This document shows, in pieces, positions 33,579 to 41,668 of a stretch of DNA of 42,312 nucleotides (positions within the stretch are counted from its first letter, which is position 1; each line of letters begins with the position of its first letter). Made by a program: the position numbers and the translations under genes. The DNA is from Roseburia sp. Lineage in GTDB: Bacteria; Bacillota; Clostridia; Lachnospirales; Lachnospiraceae. The DNA lies in assembly GCA_003483745.1 (NCBI GenBank), contig DMYD01000040.1, positions 35,786 to 78,097 of the forward strand, given 5' to 3'. The notes under the pieces were generated by a model. It saw only the letters and a list, made by a program, of their open reading frames with translations. It made no database searches and was not told the origin of the DNA.

Positions 33579-35738
33579 ATGAGAAAATTTTTATGCGGCA
33601 GACTGCGTGAATATGGCAGGGCATGCCGGTTGAATCTGAAAGATACCGGATGGGGAATGAAATTGGTGGTGCTGGTGATCACAGGATTTTTCTGCGGTGC
33701 ACTGGCATCCGAATATTTTGGGACGAAACTGATTTTTTTTGCTGGAGGAGTGTTCTTAGGTGATATGCTGCTCATGGTGGCAGTATGTCTGCTTTCGCGT
33801 TTTTGTGACCGCATCTGGCATCGCAATATCGGAAATATTCTGTATGGGATTGTGGGATTTTTGATATTTGTCTGCTGTTGTGTATATGGAAGTGTTGGCA
33901 ATGAACATATGGTCAGCACTTTTTTTTCTACATTCCTTTATATTTTATTGCTGTTAGCGGGAAGATTTATCTGGGCATGGCTGGTAAAACGGCGGCATAC
34001 ACTGATTGGCGGAATCCATTTTGTACTCGGCTGTGTTATATGGTGTGTGTTTCTGGCATTTTTGTTTGGACAGGGATTTTTGGATGATTATATTTCGGAT
34101 TATCTTAAGAACAACATTTATGTGACACAGGCGGATGAAGTGGCTGGATTTGCGGATTACTGTGCCGGAGGAGAATATACGCCTGCCTGTGTGACCTATG
34201 GTCCGGATGGTGGAACAGATATGACAACAGGCACAGTGGATCTAAGTCCATATGTGGCAAAAGAGAAAAAGTGGCATAGAATCTACCGGAGTTTTTTTAC
34301 GAAACACACCAGAAAAGATGCGCCGGTCGCGGGGAAAATCTGGTTTCCCAAAGAAGCAGAAAACTGTCCGGTTGTGTTTATGGCGCACGGCAACCACAGC
34401 ATTACGGCAGAGTCGTATCTGGGATATGATTATCTTGGAGAATATCTGGCATCACATGGCTATGTGTTTGTGTCTGTGGATGAAAATATTTTAAACGAGA
34501 GAAGTGGGGAAAATGATGCGCGTGCGGTTCTTCTTCTGGAAAATATCGGGGAGATTTTAAAGAAAAATGGGGATGATTCACAGCCAATCTATGGTAAGCT
34601 CGATGAACAGAATATTGCATTGATGGGGCATTCGAGGGGCGGTGAGATGATCGCGGATGCATATCTTTTCAATGAGTATGATGCATATCCGAGCAATGGC
34701 ATGTTTATGTTTGATTATCATTACAAGATCCGGGCGCTCATCGCGGTGGCACCGTCAGTCAACCAGTATCTGCCGGCGGGACATGAGACGGAACTTTCGG
34801 ATATCGATTATCTGGTGCTGCAGGGAGCGAATGACCAGGATATCAGCGTTTTCCTTGGAAATGAGCAGTATGAGAATGTTTCATTTTCAAAAGACGGGTA
34901 TTACATTGCATCCTCGCTCTATATCGCCGGTGCGAATCACGGACAATTCAATACGGAATGGGGAGAGTATGATATCGGAAGACCGTTTTCCCTGTGGCTG
35001 AATGTAAAGAATTTTATTACGGCAGAAGAACAGCAGGAAATCTTAAAAATTGCTTCACTTGTTTTTTTAGATAAGAGTTTGAAGGGAAATGACACCTATG
35101 CAGATTTCCTGACAGATTATGCAAAGTATGCCGCATACCTGCCAAAAACACTTTATGTACAGCAATATGAGACTTCGGATATTTCGTTTATTACCGACTA
35201 TGAGGAGGACTCTGATTTAGAGACTGCGCCGGGAGGCAGTATATCTGCGGAACATTTTACGATGTGGACAGAGGAAGAATTAGCATATTCCGAATTCGCG
35301 ATGGGAAAAAGAGAAAATCATGCGGTGCGGCTGAAATGGAAGGAAACAGAAGCAGCATATTATGAGATCGCATTGGACGAGCCGATGGCGATGGGAGAGG
35401 GCGGAATCTGTTTTGATGCCATGGATTTAAGGGAAGAAGCAGAGAGTGAGCCGATGGATTTTTCTGTGGTGCTGACAGATATCTATGGAAATTGTGCAGT
35501 CAGTTCCGTGAGTGATTCTGTGATCCTTTATCCGGCATTCCCGGTAAAACTTTCAAAGATTCAGTACCTTACCGGGAAAAATGAATATAAAAGGCAGCTT
35601 CAGACGGTACATATCACGGCAGATCAGTTTGCAGACGAAAACGGATTTGATAAGGAACAGATCAAAAGTATCCGGTTTGTGTTTGACAGACTGGAAAACG
35701 GTGCAGTAAACTTAGATAATATCGCTTTTGTAAAATAG
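33579..35738 (+). CDS. Membrane-anchored alpha/beta hydrolase with C-terminal beta-rich domain
   Basis: The protein of 719 residues begins with five or six hydrophobic segments (about residues 28-165), then an alpha/beta hydrolase domain. FMAHGNHSI is the oxyanion region, and GHSRGG holds the nucleophile Ser near 352. The likely Asp is in GANDQD near 420 and the likely His in ANHGQF near 454. A C-terminal beta-sandwich-like domain with VNLDNIAF suggests binding to a carbohydrate or similar ligand. The catalytic part should lie outside the membrane. It starts 3 bp after the GGDEF gene stop, so the two are co-translated. The substrate is unknown; esterase or lipase-like activity is an inference. 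Confidence 0.82.
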   Translation: MRKFLCGRLREYGRACRLNLKDTGWGMKLVVLVITGFFCGALASEYFGTKLIFFAGGVFLGDMLLMVAVCLLSRFCDRIWHRNIGNILYGIVGFLIFVCCCVYGSVGNEHMVSTFFSTFLYILLLLAGRFIWAWLVKRRHTLIGGIHFVLGCVIWCVFLAFLFGQGFLDDYISDYLKNNIYVTQADEVAGFADYCAGGEYTPACVTYGPDGGTDMTTGTVDLSPYVAKEKKWHRIYRSFFTKHTRKDAPVAGKIWFPKEAENCPVVFMAHGNHSITAESYLGYDYLGEYLASHGYVFVSVDENILNERSGENDARAVLLLENIGEILKKNGDDSQPIYGKLDEQNIALMGHSRGGEMIADAYLFNEYDAYPSNGMFMFDYHYKIRALIAVAPSVNQYLPAGHETELSDIDYLVLQGANDQDISVFLGNEQYENVSFSKDGYYIASSLYIAGANHGQFNTEWGEYDIGRPFSLWLNVKNFITAEEQQEILKIASLVFLDKSLKGNDTYADFLTDYAKYAAYLPKTLYVQQYETSDISFITDYEEDSDLETAPGGSISAEHFTMWTEEELAYSEFAMGKRENHAVRLKWKETEAAYYEIALDEPMAMGEGGICFDAMDLREEAESEPMDFSVVLTDIYGNCAVSSVSDSVILYPAFPVKLSKIQYLTGKNEYKRQLQTVHITADQFADENGFDKEQIKSIRFVFDRLENGAVNLDNIAFVK

Positions 35739-35802
35739 AAAAAAGAAAATCTTTCCGGAAAGGTGCATATAATAGTGGAAAGAATGCTACAAAGGGGAAT
35801 TT

Positions 35803-37125
35803 ATGCAATTTTTGATACAGGGGGACCGCGGTGTGTGGGTGGAATATTTACAGCTTGCACTCACCAGAGCGGGACATCCGACCAGGATTGACGGCATTTT
35901 TGGGGAACGCACCTGTCAGGCATTGAAGGATTTTACCGGAAATACGGATGTATGTACAGTAAATCGCGAGGTATGGGAAAAATTAACCCCATATCTGACC
36001 GGATACCGTATGCACACGATTGAAAAAGGAGATACGGTTTTTGGACTATCGCGCAGATATGGGACAACGGAGGAGGCAATCCTTACGGCAAATCCGCTGA
36101 TTGATCCGGATGATCTGGTTGTTGATGCCATTTTAGCGGTTCCGCTCGGATTTCCGTTGGTTCCGCAGATGGTAAAATATACGTCGGTCTTAACACAGTG
36201 GATCATAGACGGGCTTGTGGTGCGCTATCCGTTTTTGTCGGCTGGTGTCATAGGAAAAAGTGTGATGGGAAAGGATATTCACAGTCTTTGGATCGGAACC
36301 GGTGAGAAGCAGGTATTTTACAGCGCATCTTATCATGCCAATGAGAGCATTACAACGCCGGTGCTCTTAACATTTGCGGAGGAGTATGCAGCAGCTTATG
36401 CGGCAGGTGGAAACATTGTTTTTTCATCGGCTGTCCGGGAGGAACATAGTGGACAGACGGGCATGGGGCAGGAATTCGTCGATGCGAGGACGTTATTTGA
36501 TGAATACAGGCTCTGCATGGTGCCGCTTGTGAACCCGGATGGGGTGGATTTAGTCAATGGCCTGTTAAACAGCGGTATTTATTACCGCAGGGCAAGGCAG
36601 ATTGCGGATGATTATCCGGCAATACCATTTCCGGATGGTTGGAAGGCAAACATTGATGGGGTTGATTTAAATCTGCAGTTTCCGGCGGGCTGGGAGATGG
36701 CAAAGCAGATCAAATTTTCCCAGGGGTATGATAAACCGGCACCGAGGGATTTTGTGGGGGAGGCACCGCTTACCGCGCCGGAGAGTGTGGCAGTATATGA
36801 GCTGACAAAAGAGAATGATTTTTTACTGATCCTTGCATATCATACACAGGGTGAAGTCATTTATTGGAAATATCTTGATTATGAACCGGCAAGATCAAAA
36901 GAGATCGCAGATTATTTTGCCAGTGTGAGTGGTTATGCGGTGGAAGAGACACCAAGTGCCTCCGGTTATGCCGGATATAAAGACTGGTTTATCGAGGAAT
37001 ATGACAGACCGGGTTATACGATCGAGGCGGGTATGGGAGAAAATCCACTGCCAATGACACAGTTTGAGAGGATTTATCATGACAATAAGGGAATTTTGGT
37101 TGGTGGTATGACACAGTTGCGCTAA
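35803..37125 (+). CDS. LysM/PG-binding M14 peptidase (gamma-D-glutamyl-meso-DAP peptidase type)
   Basis: The 440-residue protein has an N-terminal PG_binding_1-like domain (1-60, VEYLQLALTRAGHPTRIDG), a LysM (about 68-113) and an M14 carboxypeptidase domain from 125. Zinc ligands are probably H178 and E181 (HANES) and H347 in AYHTQGE, with catalytic E408 in EAGMGEN. Together this matches ENP1/YqgT-type enzymes that cut gamma-D-Glu-meso-DAP in peptidoglycan peptides. No signal peptide is visible, so it may act in the cytoplasm, on recycled muropeptides, or reach the wall through another route, as in spores. AAAGGGG lies before the ATG. Confidence 0.9.
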   Translation: MQFLIQGDRGVWVEYLQLALTRAGHPTRIDGIFGERTCQALKDFTGNTDVCTVNREVWEKLTPYLTGYRMHTIEKGDTVFGLSRRYGTTEEAILTANPLIDPDDLVVDAILAVPLGFPLVPQMVKYTSVLTQWIIDGLVVRYPFLSAGVIGKSVMGKDIHSLWIGTGEKQVFYSASYHANESITTPVLLTFAEEYAAAYAAGGNIVFSSAVREEHSGQTGMGQEFVDARTLFDEYRLCMVPLVNPDGVDLVNGLLNSGIYYRRARQIADDYPAIPFPDGWKANIDGVDLNLQFPAGWEMAKQIKFSQGYDKPAPRDFVGEAPLTAPESVAVYELTKENDFLLILAYHTQGEVIYWKYLDYEPARSKEIADYFASVSGYAVEETPSASGYAGYKDWFIEEYDRPGYTIEAGMGENPLPMTQFERIYHDNKGILVGGMTQLR

Positions 37126-37156
37126 AATCAGAAGAAAAGAAGCGGCAGAATAAATA

Positions 37157-37179
37157 AGAATCCTGTCCCACAGGATTCT
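37157..37179. terminator. Symmetric hairpin downstream of the M14 gene
   Basis: AGAATCCTGT and ACAGGATTCT form a perfect 10-bp stem with a three-base loop. No long T-run follows, so it may be a weak terminator or another RNA structure. Confidence 0.5.
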
Positions 37180-37292
37180 CTGCCTGCACACAAACCTGTG
37201 ATACAAATGGAAAGGTTATTTTCATTGAAAAGTGGGTAAAAATGGAAATTTAAAACAGCGTAACAGGCGGCTGAAAAAGGAGAATGTGAAAT

Positions 37293-38225
37293 ATGGTAAA
37301 AATAGATCTGATTACCGGATTTTTAGGTTCCGGAAAAACAACATTTTTAAGAAAATATGCTTCGCATCTGATTGCACAGGGGCAGAATATCGGAATATTG
37401 GAAAATGATTTTGGGGCAGTCAATGTGGATATGATGCTGCTTGGTGATTTAAGGGGGGATAACTGTGAACTTGAGATGATATCGGGTGGCTGTGATACTG
37501 ACACGCACCGGAGACGTTTTAAGACCAAACTGATCTCCATGGGAATGTGCGGATATGACCGTGTGATCGTGGAGCCGTCCGGGATCTACGATGTGGACGA
37601 GTTTTTTGACACACTTTATGAGGAGCCGTTAGACGGCTGGTATCAGATTGGAAATGTCATCACAGTTTTGGATTCAAATCTGGAAGAAGACCTGCCGGAA
37701 GGCGCAGAATTTCTGCTTGCATCGCAGGCGGCAAATGCAGGGTATGTTGTTCTTAGCAAGACACAGGAGACAACGGAAGAGGAACAGAAAAATGCCGTTT
37801 CCCATTTAAACCGTTCCCTGAAAAATATTGGATGCAAGAGACAGTTTGACGAGGTTTTTGCAAAAGACTGGGATAAGCTGACGGATGAGGACTTTAAGCA
37901 GTTGTTATCCTGCGGATACCACATGGAAAACTACCGCAAGCCGGATCTGACACAGAAAAAAACATTCCAGTCCCTCTATTTTATGAATATGCACCTGACG
38001 GAGAAAAAATTACAGCAAGCCGCAAAAAAATTGTTTCTGGACAAGTCCTGCGGAAAAATATTCCGTATCAAGGGATTTATGAAGAATGAAAAAGAGCAGT
38101 GGATCGAGATGAATGCCACCAAAAAGAATCTGGTGATCTCGCCGATCAAAATGGGGCAGGAAGTCATCATTGTGATCGGGGAACAGCTGGATGAGGATGC
38201 GATACGCAGCTGCCTGGAAGCATAG
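37293..38225 (+). CDS. CobW-like P-loop GTPase with altered zinc motif
   Basis: The 310-residue protein belongs to the COG0523/CobW metallochaperone family by its Walker A GFLGSGKTT (9-17), the G2-like ENDFG (37-41) and the EPSGIYD block. The normal CxCC zinc-transfer motif is absent: the position reads ISGGCDTDTH, leaving a single Cys (C67). The expected NKxD is LSKTQ. It therefore probably hydrolyses GTP but may not deliver zinc in the usual way. It is 40 bp upstream of the LRR gene and 64 bp after a symmetric hairpin, so the three downstream genes may act together. Metal specificity is unknown. Confidence 0.8.
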   Translation: MVKIDLITGFLGSGKTTFLRKYASHLIAQGQNIGILENDFGAVNVDMMLLGDLRGDNCELEMISGGCDTDTHRRRFKTKLISMGMCGYDRVIVEPSGIYDVDEFFDTLYEEPLDGWYQIGNVITVLDSNLEEDLPEGAEFLLASQAANAGYVVLSKTQETTEEEQKNAVSHLNRSLKNIGCKRQFDEVFAKDWDKLTDEDFKQLLSCGYHMENYRKPDLTQKKTFQSLYFMNMHLTEKKLQQAAKKLFLDKSCGKIFRIKGFMKNEKEQWIEMNATKKNLVISPIKMGQEVIIVIGEQLDEDAIRSCLEA

Positions 38226-38265
38226 AATCTTAATTGCATTGAACAGTACAGAAATGAGGAGTACC

Positions 38266-39282
38266 ATGCAGACATATTATCAATGTTACTGGAACAAAAC
38301 CAGTGAGGAAAATATAAGGATTTTGCGCATGTTTGGTGAGTCAGAGGAGGCAGTTGTGCCGGAGATGATAGCCGGACGTGCGGTGGTGGAGGCAGGAGAT
38401 TACTGCTTTGCGGCGTCCGAACATCTGCCGGCAGAGTATGGGTGCACGGTCTGCATCTATGACACAGAGGAAAAAACATGGCAGGAGATACCGGCAGATG
38501 GGGCGGACTGGAACACACACCTTGTGGAACTTAGTGGTGACAGGTTAAAAAAGCTGACACTGCCGGATAATATGCGCAAAGTGGGAAACTATGCATTTTA
38601 TAACTGCACTGCCTTAGAGATGCTCGTGACCGGAAAGTATCTGGAAGAAATCGGAAGCGATGCCTTTATGAACTGTAAAAAGTTTCACTTTCTGACGGTG
38701 CGCTGTGATGTGGGGGAGCGCAGCGGGGCAAAACAGATCTTAAGCCGGATTTCAGCGGATATGGAAGTGACATTTGCCGGAAAAACAGGGCAGACGGTTG
38801 TCTTTTATCCGGAATATTACGAGAGCTATGATGAGATCGCTCCGGCGCATATTTTCGGGCGGAGTATCGAGGGCGAAGGTTTCCGGGCAAGGCAGTGTTT
38901 TAAGGAGGGAGTCCCGGATCTAAGTTTGTATGATACGATTTTTCCAAAGGCATGTGCAGAAGAAAAAGAGCACACGCTGCTTCACATTTTAAGCCTGCGG
39001 TTACGGTATCCGGTCAGTCTCACGGATGAGGCGAAGGAGCGTTATGTGGCACATTTAAGGGAGCAGGAATTATATATCATACCCAAACTTGTAGAGCAGA
39101 AAAATATGGAAATGACCGCATTTTTCTGTGAAAATGGCTGGATCTCGCAGGCGGCAGTCAAAGCCGGATTAGAACAGGCTTCCCGGATGGAGTGGGCAGA
39201 AGGAACGGCAGAACTTTTGCACCTGCAGAGTAAATACTTTACGGAGCAGAAAAAAGAACGCTATTCATTTGATGAATTTTGA
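38266..39282 (+). CDS. Leucine-rich-repeat (BspA/LRR_5-like) protein
   Basis: The 338-residue protein has an N-terminal beta-rich stretch, then one or two LRR_5-type repeats (LKKLTLPDNMRKVGNYAFYNCTALEML, then LEEIGSDAFMNC) around residues 95-150. The C-terminal part is mostly helical and lacks repeats. There is no signal peptide, so it is likely cytoplasmic. The frame continues upstream to 38191, but ATG 38266 has AGGAG about five bases before it and is chosen. The gene lies between a CobW-like GTPase and a VWA-like protein, and a MITE-like element begins 11 bp after its stop. No specific function can be assigned. Confidence 0.75.
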   Translation: MQTYYQCYWNKTSEENIRILRMFGESEEAVVPEMIAGRAVVEAGDYCFAASEHLPAEYGCTVCIYDTEEKTWQEIPADGADWNTHLVELSGDRLKKLTLPDNMRKVGNYAFYNCTALEMLVTGKYLEEIGSDAFMNCKKFHFLTVRCDVGERSGAKQILSRISADMEVTFAGKTGQTVVFYPEYYESYDEIAPAHIFGRSIEGEGFRARQCFKEGVPDLSLYDTIFPKACAEEKEHTLLHILSLRLRYPVSLTDEAKERYVAHLREQELYIIPKLVEQKNMEMTAFFCENGWISQAAVKAGLEQASRMEWAEGTAELLHLQSKYFTEQKKERYSFDEF

Positions 39283-39292
39283 CAAAAGAATG

Positions 39293-39622
39293 TTAAGATG
39301 ATATAGAGGGCGAATAATACATCCAGGTTTTTTGAATGACAAATTGCACAAAGTCGTGTCTGTTTTGTTCCATTGTCCGAAAATAAGAAAATCTAAGTCT
39401 GCCTGAGTTAGATTTTCTCGGAGTGACGTGAACGGTATTCAACGAGCCGTCCATGGCTCGTGAAGCCTTATTCTGCCATCCATGGCAGAACATCACTATG
39501 GGATAGACAGGCAGGCTAAGATTTACTAATTTTCTTCCAAAGTCACAAAATCAGTCTCGGCTTTGTGCAATTTGTCAGTCGTTATGTAGTGAATGCATTA
39601 TTCGACCTCAACATCATCTTAA
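39293..39622. mobile_element. MITE-like element with long imperfect terminal inverted repeats
   Basis: The ends are inverted copies over roughly 70 bp. They include TTAAGATGAT (39293) against ATCATCTTAA (39613-39622), CGAATAAT (39311) against ATTATTCG (39597-39604), and GACAAATTGCACAAAG (39338-39353) against CTTTGTGCAATTTGTC (39561-39576). Inner repeats AGAAAATCTAA/TTAGATTTTCT and two hairpins (CGAGCC around CCATGG; TTCTGCCA with TGGCAGAA) give it a largely self-complementary structure. It has no transposase and no convincing ORF; short ORFs across it are spurious. It fills nearly all of the 368-bp gap between the LRR gene and the VWA gene. Target duplication was not resolved. Confidence 0.75.
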
Positions 39623-39650
39623 TCTACCGTAATTTAAAGGAGAAACACAA

Positions 39651-40961
39651 ATGGCGCATATACAGACAGAGTCAGAATGGCAGGAAGAGATGTCGGCGAA
39701 GATCATGGAGTTTGTACGGCACGAATTATATATGGAACTGCGGTATTTGAAACTGGCATTATCGCAGTTACAGTTAAAGACCGATCCGAATCTGCGGGCA
39801 TTTGCGACGGACGGTGCATATCTTTATGTGGCACCGGAATGGCTGATCGGAATTTTTGAGAAAAATGCGCAGTATTTGGACCGTGCGTATCTGCATACGG
39901 TGCTTCACTGCATTTTTTCCCATCTGTGGATCGGCGGGAACCGGGACAGGAAAACGTGGCATTTAGCGTGTGATATTGCGGTGGAATACACGATCGACTG
40001 GATGCAGGCAGAGTGTACCAAACGTATTTTAAGCTGGACGAGAAAACAGATGTATGACAGGCTAAAAGAGCAGAAAATGGGAATTTCTGCGGCGGTGATA
40101 TACCGGATGATCGAGAATGAAGAACCGGTACAAAAGCTTTTGCTCCAAAAGGAATTTTACACGGATGACCACTGCTACTGGCCGAAAAAAGAGGACGGAC
40201 AGGCAAAGCAGGAGCAGGCGGTAAGAAATCAGAACCAGTGGAATAAGATCGCAAGGCAGACGAAGATGGAACAGGAGTTACGCGGCGGCGAGACAACGGA
40301 CGGCGAAGATTTATTTCTGGCGCAGGCGACAGCGGAAAAGAGCAGAAGAAGTTATAAGGATTTTTTACAGCGGTTTTCCGTGCTGCGTGAAGAAATCGGC
40401 GTGAACCAGGAGGAATTTGATTTAAACTATTATACCTATGGATTAAAATTATATGGAAATATGCCGTTGATGGAGCCGCTTGAGAGCCGTGAGGTAAAGA
40501 AAATCAGGGAATTTGTGATCGCAATCGACACCAGTTATTCAACGAGTGGTGCACTGGTAGAACAGTTTTTAAAGGAGACATTTTCTGTCCTGACACAGAA
40601 AAACAGCTTTTTTGCGCAGTCAAAGATCCGTGTGATCCAGTGTGATAATCAGGTCCGGTCGGATGTGGAATTAAGAAGCGAGCGGGATATTGCGGCACTG
40701 ATGCAGAAATTTACGGTTGCGGGCGGTGGAAGCACGGATTTTCGTCCGGTATTTTCGTATGTCAATGACCTGATCGAGCGCGGAGAGTTAAAAAATATTG
40801 GTGGGCTTTTGTATTTTACGGATGGCAGGGGGACTTATCCGAAAATGAGACCGGACTATCAGACGGCATTTTTGTTTTTAGAGGACTATGATAATGCGGC
40901 GGTTCCGCCATGGGCAATCCGGCTTAAGTTAGAGCCGGAGGAATTTGCAGGGACGCCATAA
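39651..40961 (+). CDS. VWA-like domain protein (DUF2201-type) with degenerate metallopeptidase motif
   Basis: The 436-residue protein has an N-terminal putative metallopeptidase region where HExxH would lie at 82-86. Here it reads HTVLH, followed by H91, so the catalytic Glu is missing. The C-terminal VWA-like domain has an intact MIDAS: DTSYS (D293, S295, S297), the GGGSTDF threonine and FTDGRG. Proteins of this family usually follow a MoxR-like AAA+ ATPase, which is not present nearby. Instead a MITE-like element lies immediately upstream. AAAGGAG precedes the ATG. It likely works as a metal-dependent adaptor in a complex; its substrate is unknown. Confidence 0.85.
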   Translation: MAHIQTESEWQEEMSAKIMEFVRHELYMELRYLKLALSQLQLKTDPNLRAFATDGAYLYVAPEWLIGIFEKNAQYLDRAYLHTVLHCIFSHLWIGGNRDRKTWHLACDIAVEYTIDWMQAECTKRILSWTRKQMYDRLKEQKMGISAAVIYRMIENEEPVQKLLLQKEFYTDDHCYWPKKEDGQAKQEQAVRNQNQWNKIARQTKMEQELRGGETTDGEDLFLAQATAEKSRRSYKDFLQRFSVLREEIGVNQEEFDLNYYTYGLKLYGNMPLMEPLESREVKKIREFVIAIDTSYSTSGALVEQFLKETFSVLTQKNSFFAQSKIRVIQCDNQVRSDVELRSERDIAALMQKFTVAGGGSTDFRPVFSYVNDLIERGELKNIGGLLYFTDGRGTYPKMRPDYQTAFLFLEDYDNAAVPPWAIRLKLEPEEFAGTP

Positions 40962-40962
40962 G

Positions 40963-41494
40963 GGGGACATGATCGCATTGCCGGGAACGACCTCGGAGGC
41001 AAAAAAGGGCGGGCGGAGTGAGAAAAGAGCGGCTGTTCCGTGGATCCTATGCCATGTGTGATGCCCCGCAGGGTCATGTGCAGGTTAAAAGACCGGAAAT
41101 GGAATACAGTTATGATGATAAAATCCGTCCGGCACAGAAAGCAGAGATGGAGAGTGGTGTCGGGAAGATCGAGATCCGGTTTGGAACAGGGACAAAGAAG
41201 GTAAAGGCAGAAGGAAAGGAAGAACTGATCCCTCACATCCCGGTTATATCCCACGAGATCGGGCAGTACGAGACATACCCGGATTACCGGGAAATCGAAA
41301 AATATACCGGAGTGCTTGTGCCGGAGAATTTAAAGATATTTAAGGAACGGCTGGAGCAGACCGGCATGGTACATATGGCGCAGAAGTTTTTTCAGGCGTC
41401 CGGGAAACTTGTTGTGCAGTGTTATATCGTTCTACCCCTGTTTACGAACCCTCACAATGACGATAGAATATTGGGACTTGATGTGATAAAATAA
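40963..41494 (+). pseudogene. Glycoside hydrolase family 2-like remnant
   Basis: Just after the VWA stop a frame reads MIALPGTTSEAKKG, which resembles the early part of GH2-type enzymes, then stops at 41061. A second frame from 41018 has RGSYAMCDAPQGHVQVK and HIPVISHEIGQYETYPDY, then EIEKYTGVL and ASGKLVVQCY. These segments resemble the central catalytic region of GH2-like beta-glycosidases. The intervening domain and the C-terminal half are absent, and the last residues look unrelated to the family. I read this as a truncated, internally deleted remnant. Family placement is from memory of motifs, not a search. Confidence 0.6.
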
Positions 41495-41528
41495 TAGAAG
41501 TATCTTATTTGGAAGAGGTGAAAATGAT

Positions 41529-41570
41529 ATGAAATTTATCCGAGATAACTACTCAGTACAGTTGATGTAA
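41529..41570 (+). CDS. Short ORF (MKFIRDNYSVQLM), possible leader peptide or degraded precursor
   Basis: A 13-residue ORF has a GAAGAGG ribosome binding site about ten bases upstream and ends 98 bp before the ABC transporter start. Its neighbourhood contains AGTACAGT at 41555-41562 and 41660-41667 and the inverted copy ACTGTACT at 41621-41628. It could be a regulatory leader or a decayed peptide gene exported by the transporter. Function unproven. Confidence 0.35.
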   Translation: MKFIRDNYSVQLM

Positions 41571-41667
41571 ACTGTTGGCAGATTGTGCTGAGGTTAAAAG
41601 AAACTTGCTAGCAGTCGTTGACTGTACTGTCCTAATGCTTGAAATACAATCTATAAAGGAGTACAGT
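41555..41667. repeat. Three copies of the AGTACAGT octamer before the ABC transporter
   Basis: AGTACAGT lies inside the short ORF (41555), as the inverted copy ACTGTACT (41621-41628), and again (41660-41667) directly before the transporter ATG. The first two can pair in RNA around a loop of about 58 bases; the last two can pair and would place the start codon next to a stem. Confidence 0.5.
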
Positions 41668-41668
41668 T

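Noticed and set aside
39293..39496. - strand ORF with MDGSLNTVHVTPRKS
   Set aside because: It lies wholly within the inverted-repeat element; such ORFs arise from the repeat and are not supported as proteins.
39565..39750. + strand ORF starting MQFVSRYVVNALF
   Set aside because: It begins in the element end and overlaps the true start of the VWA gene in another frame.
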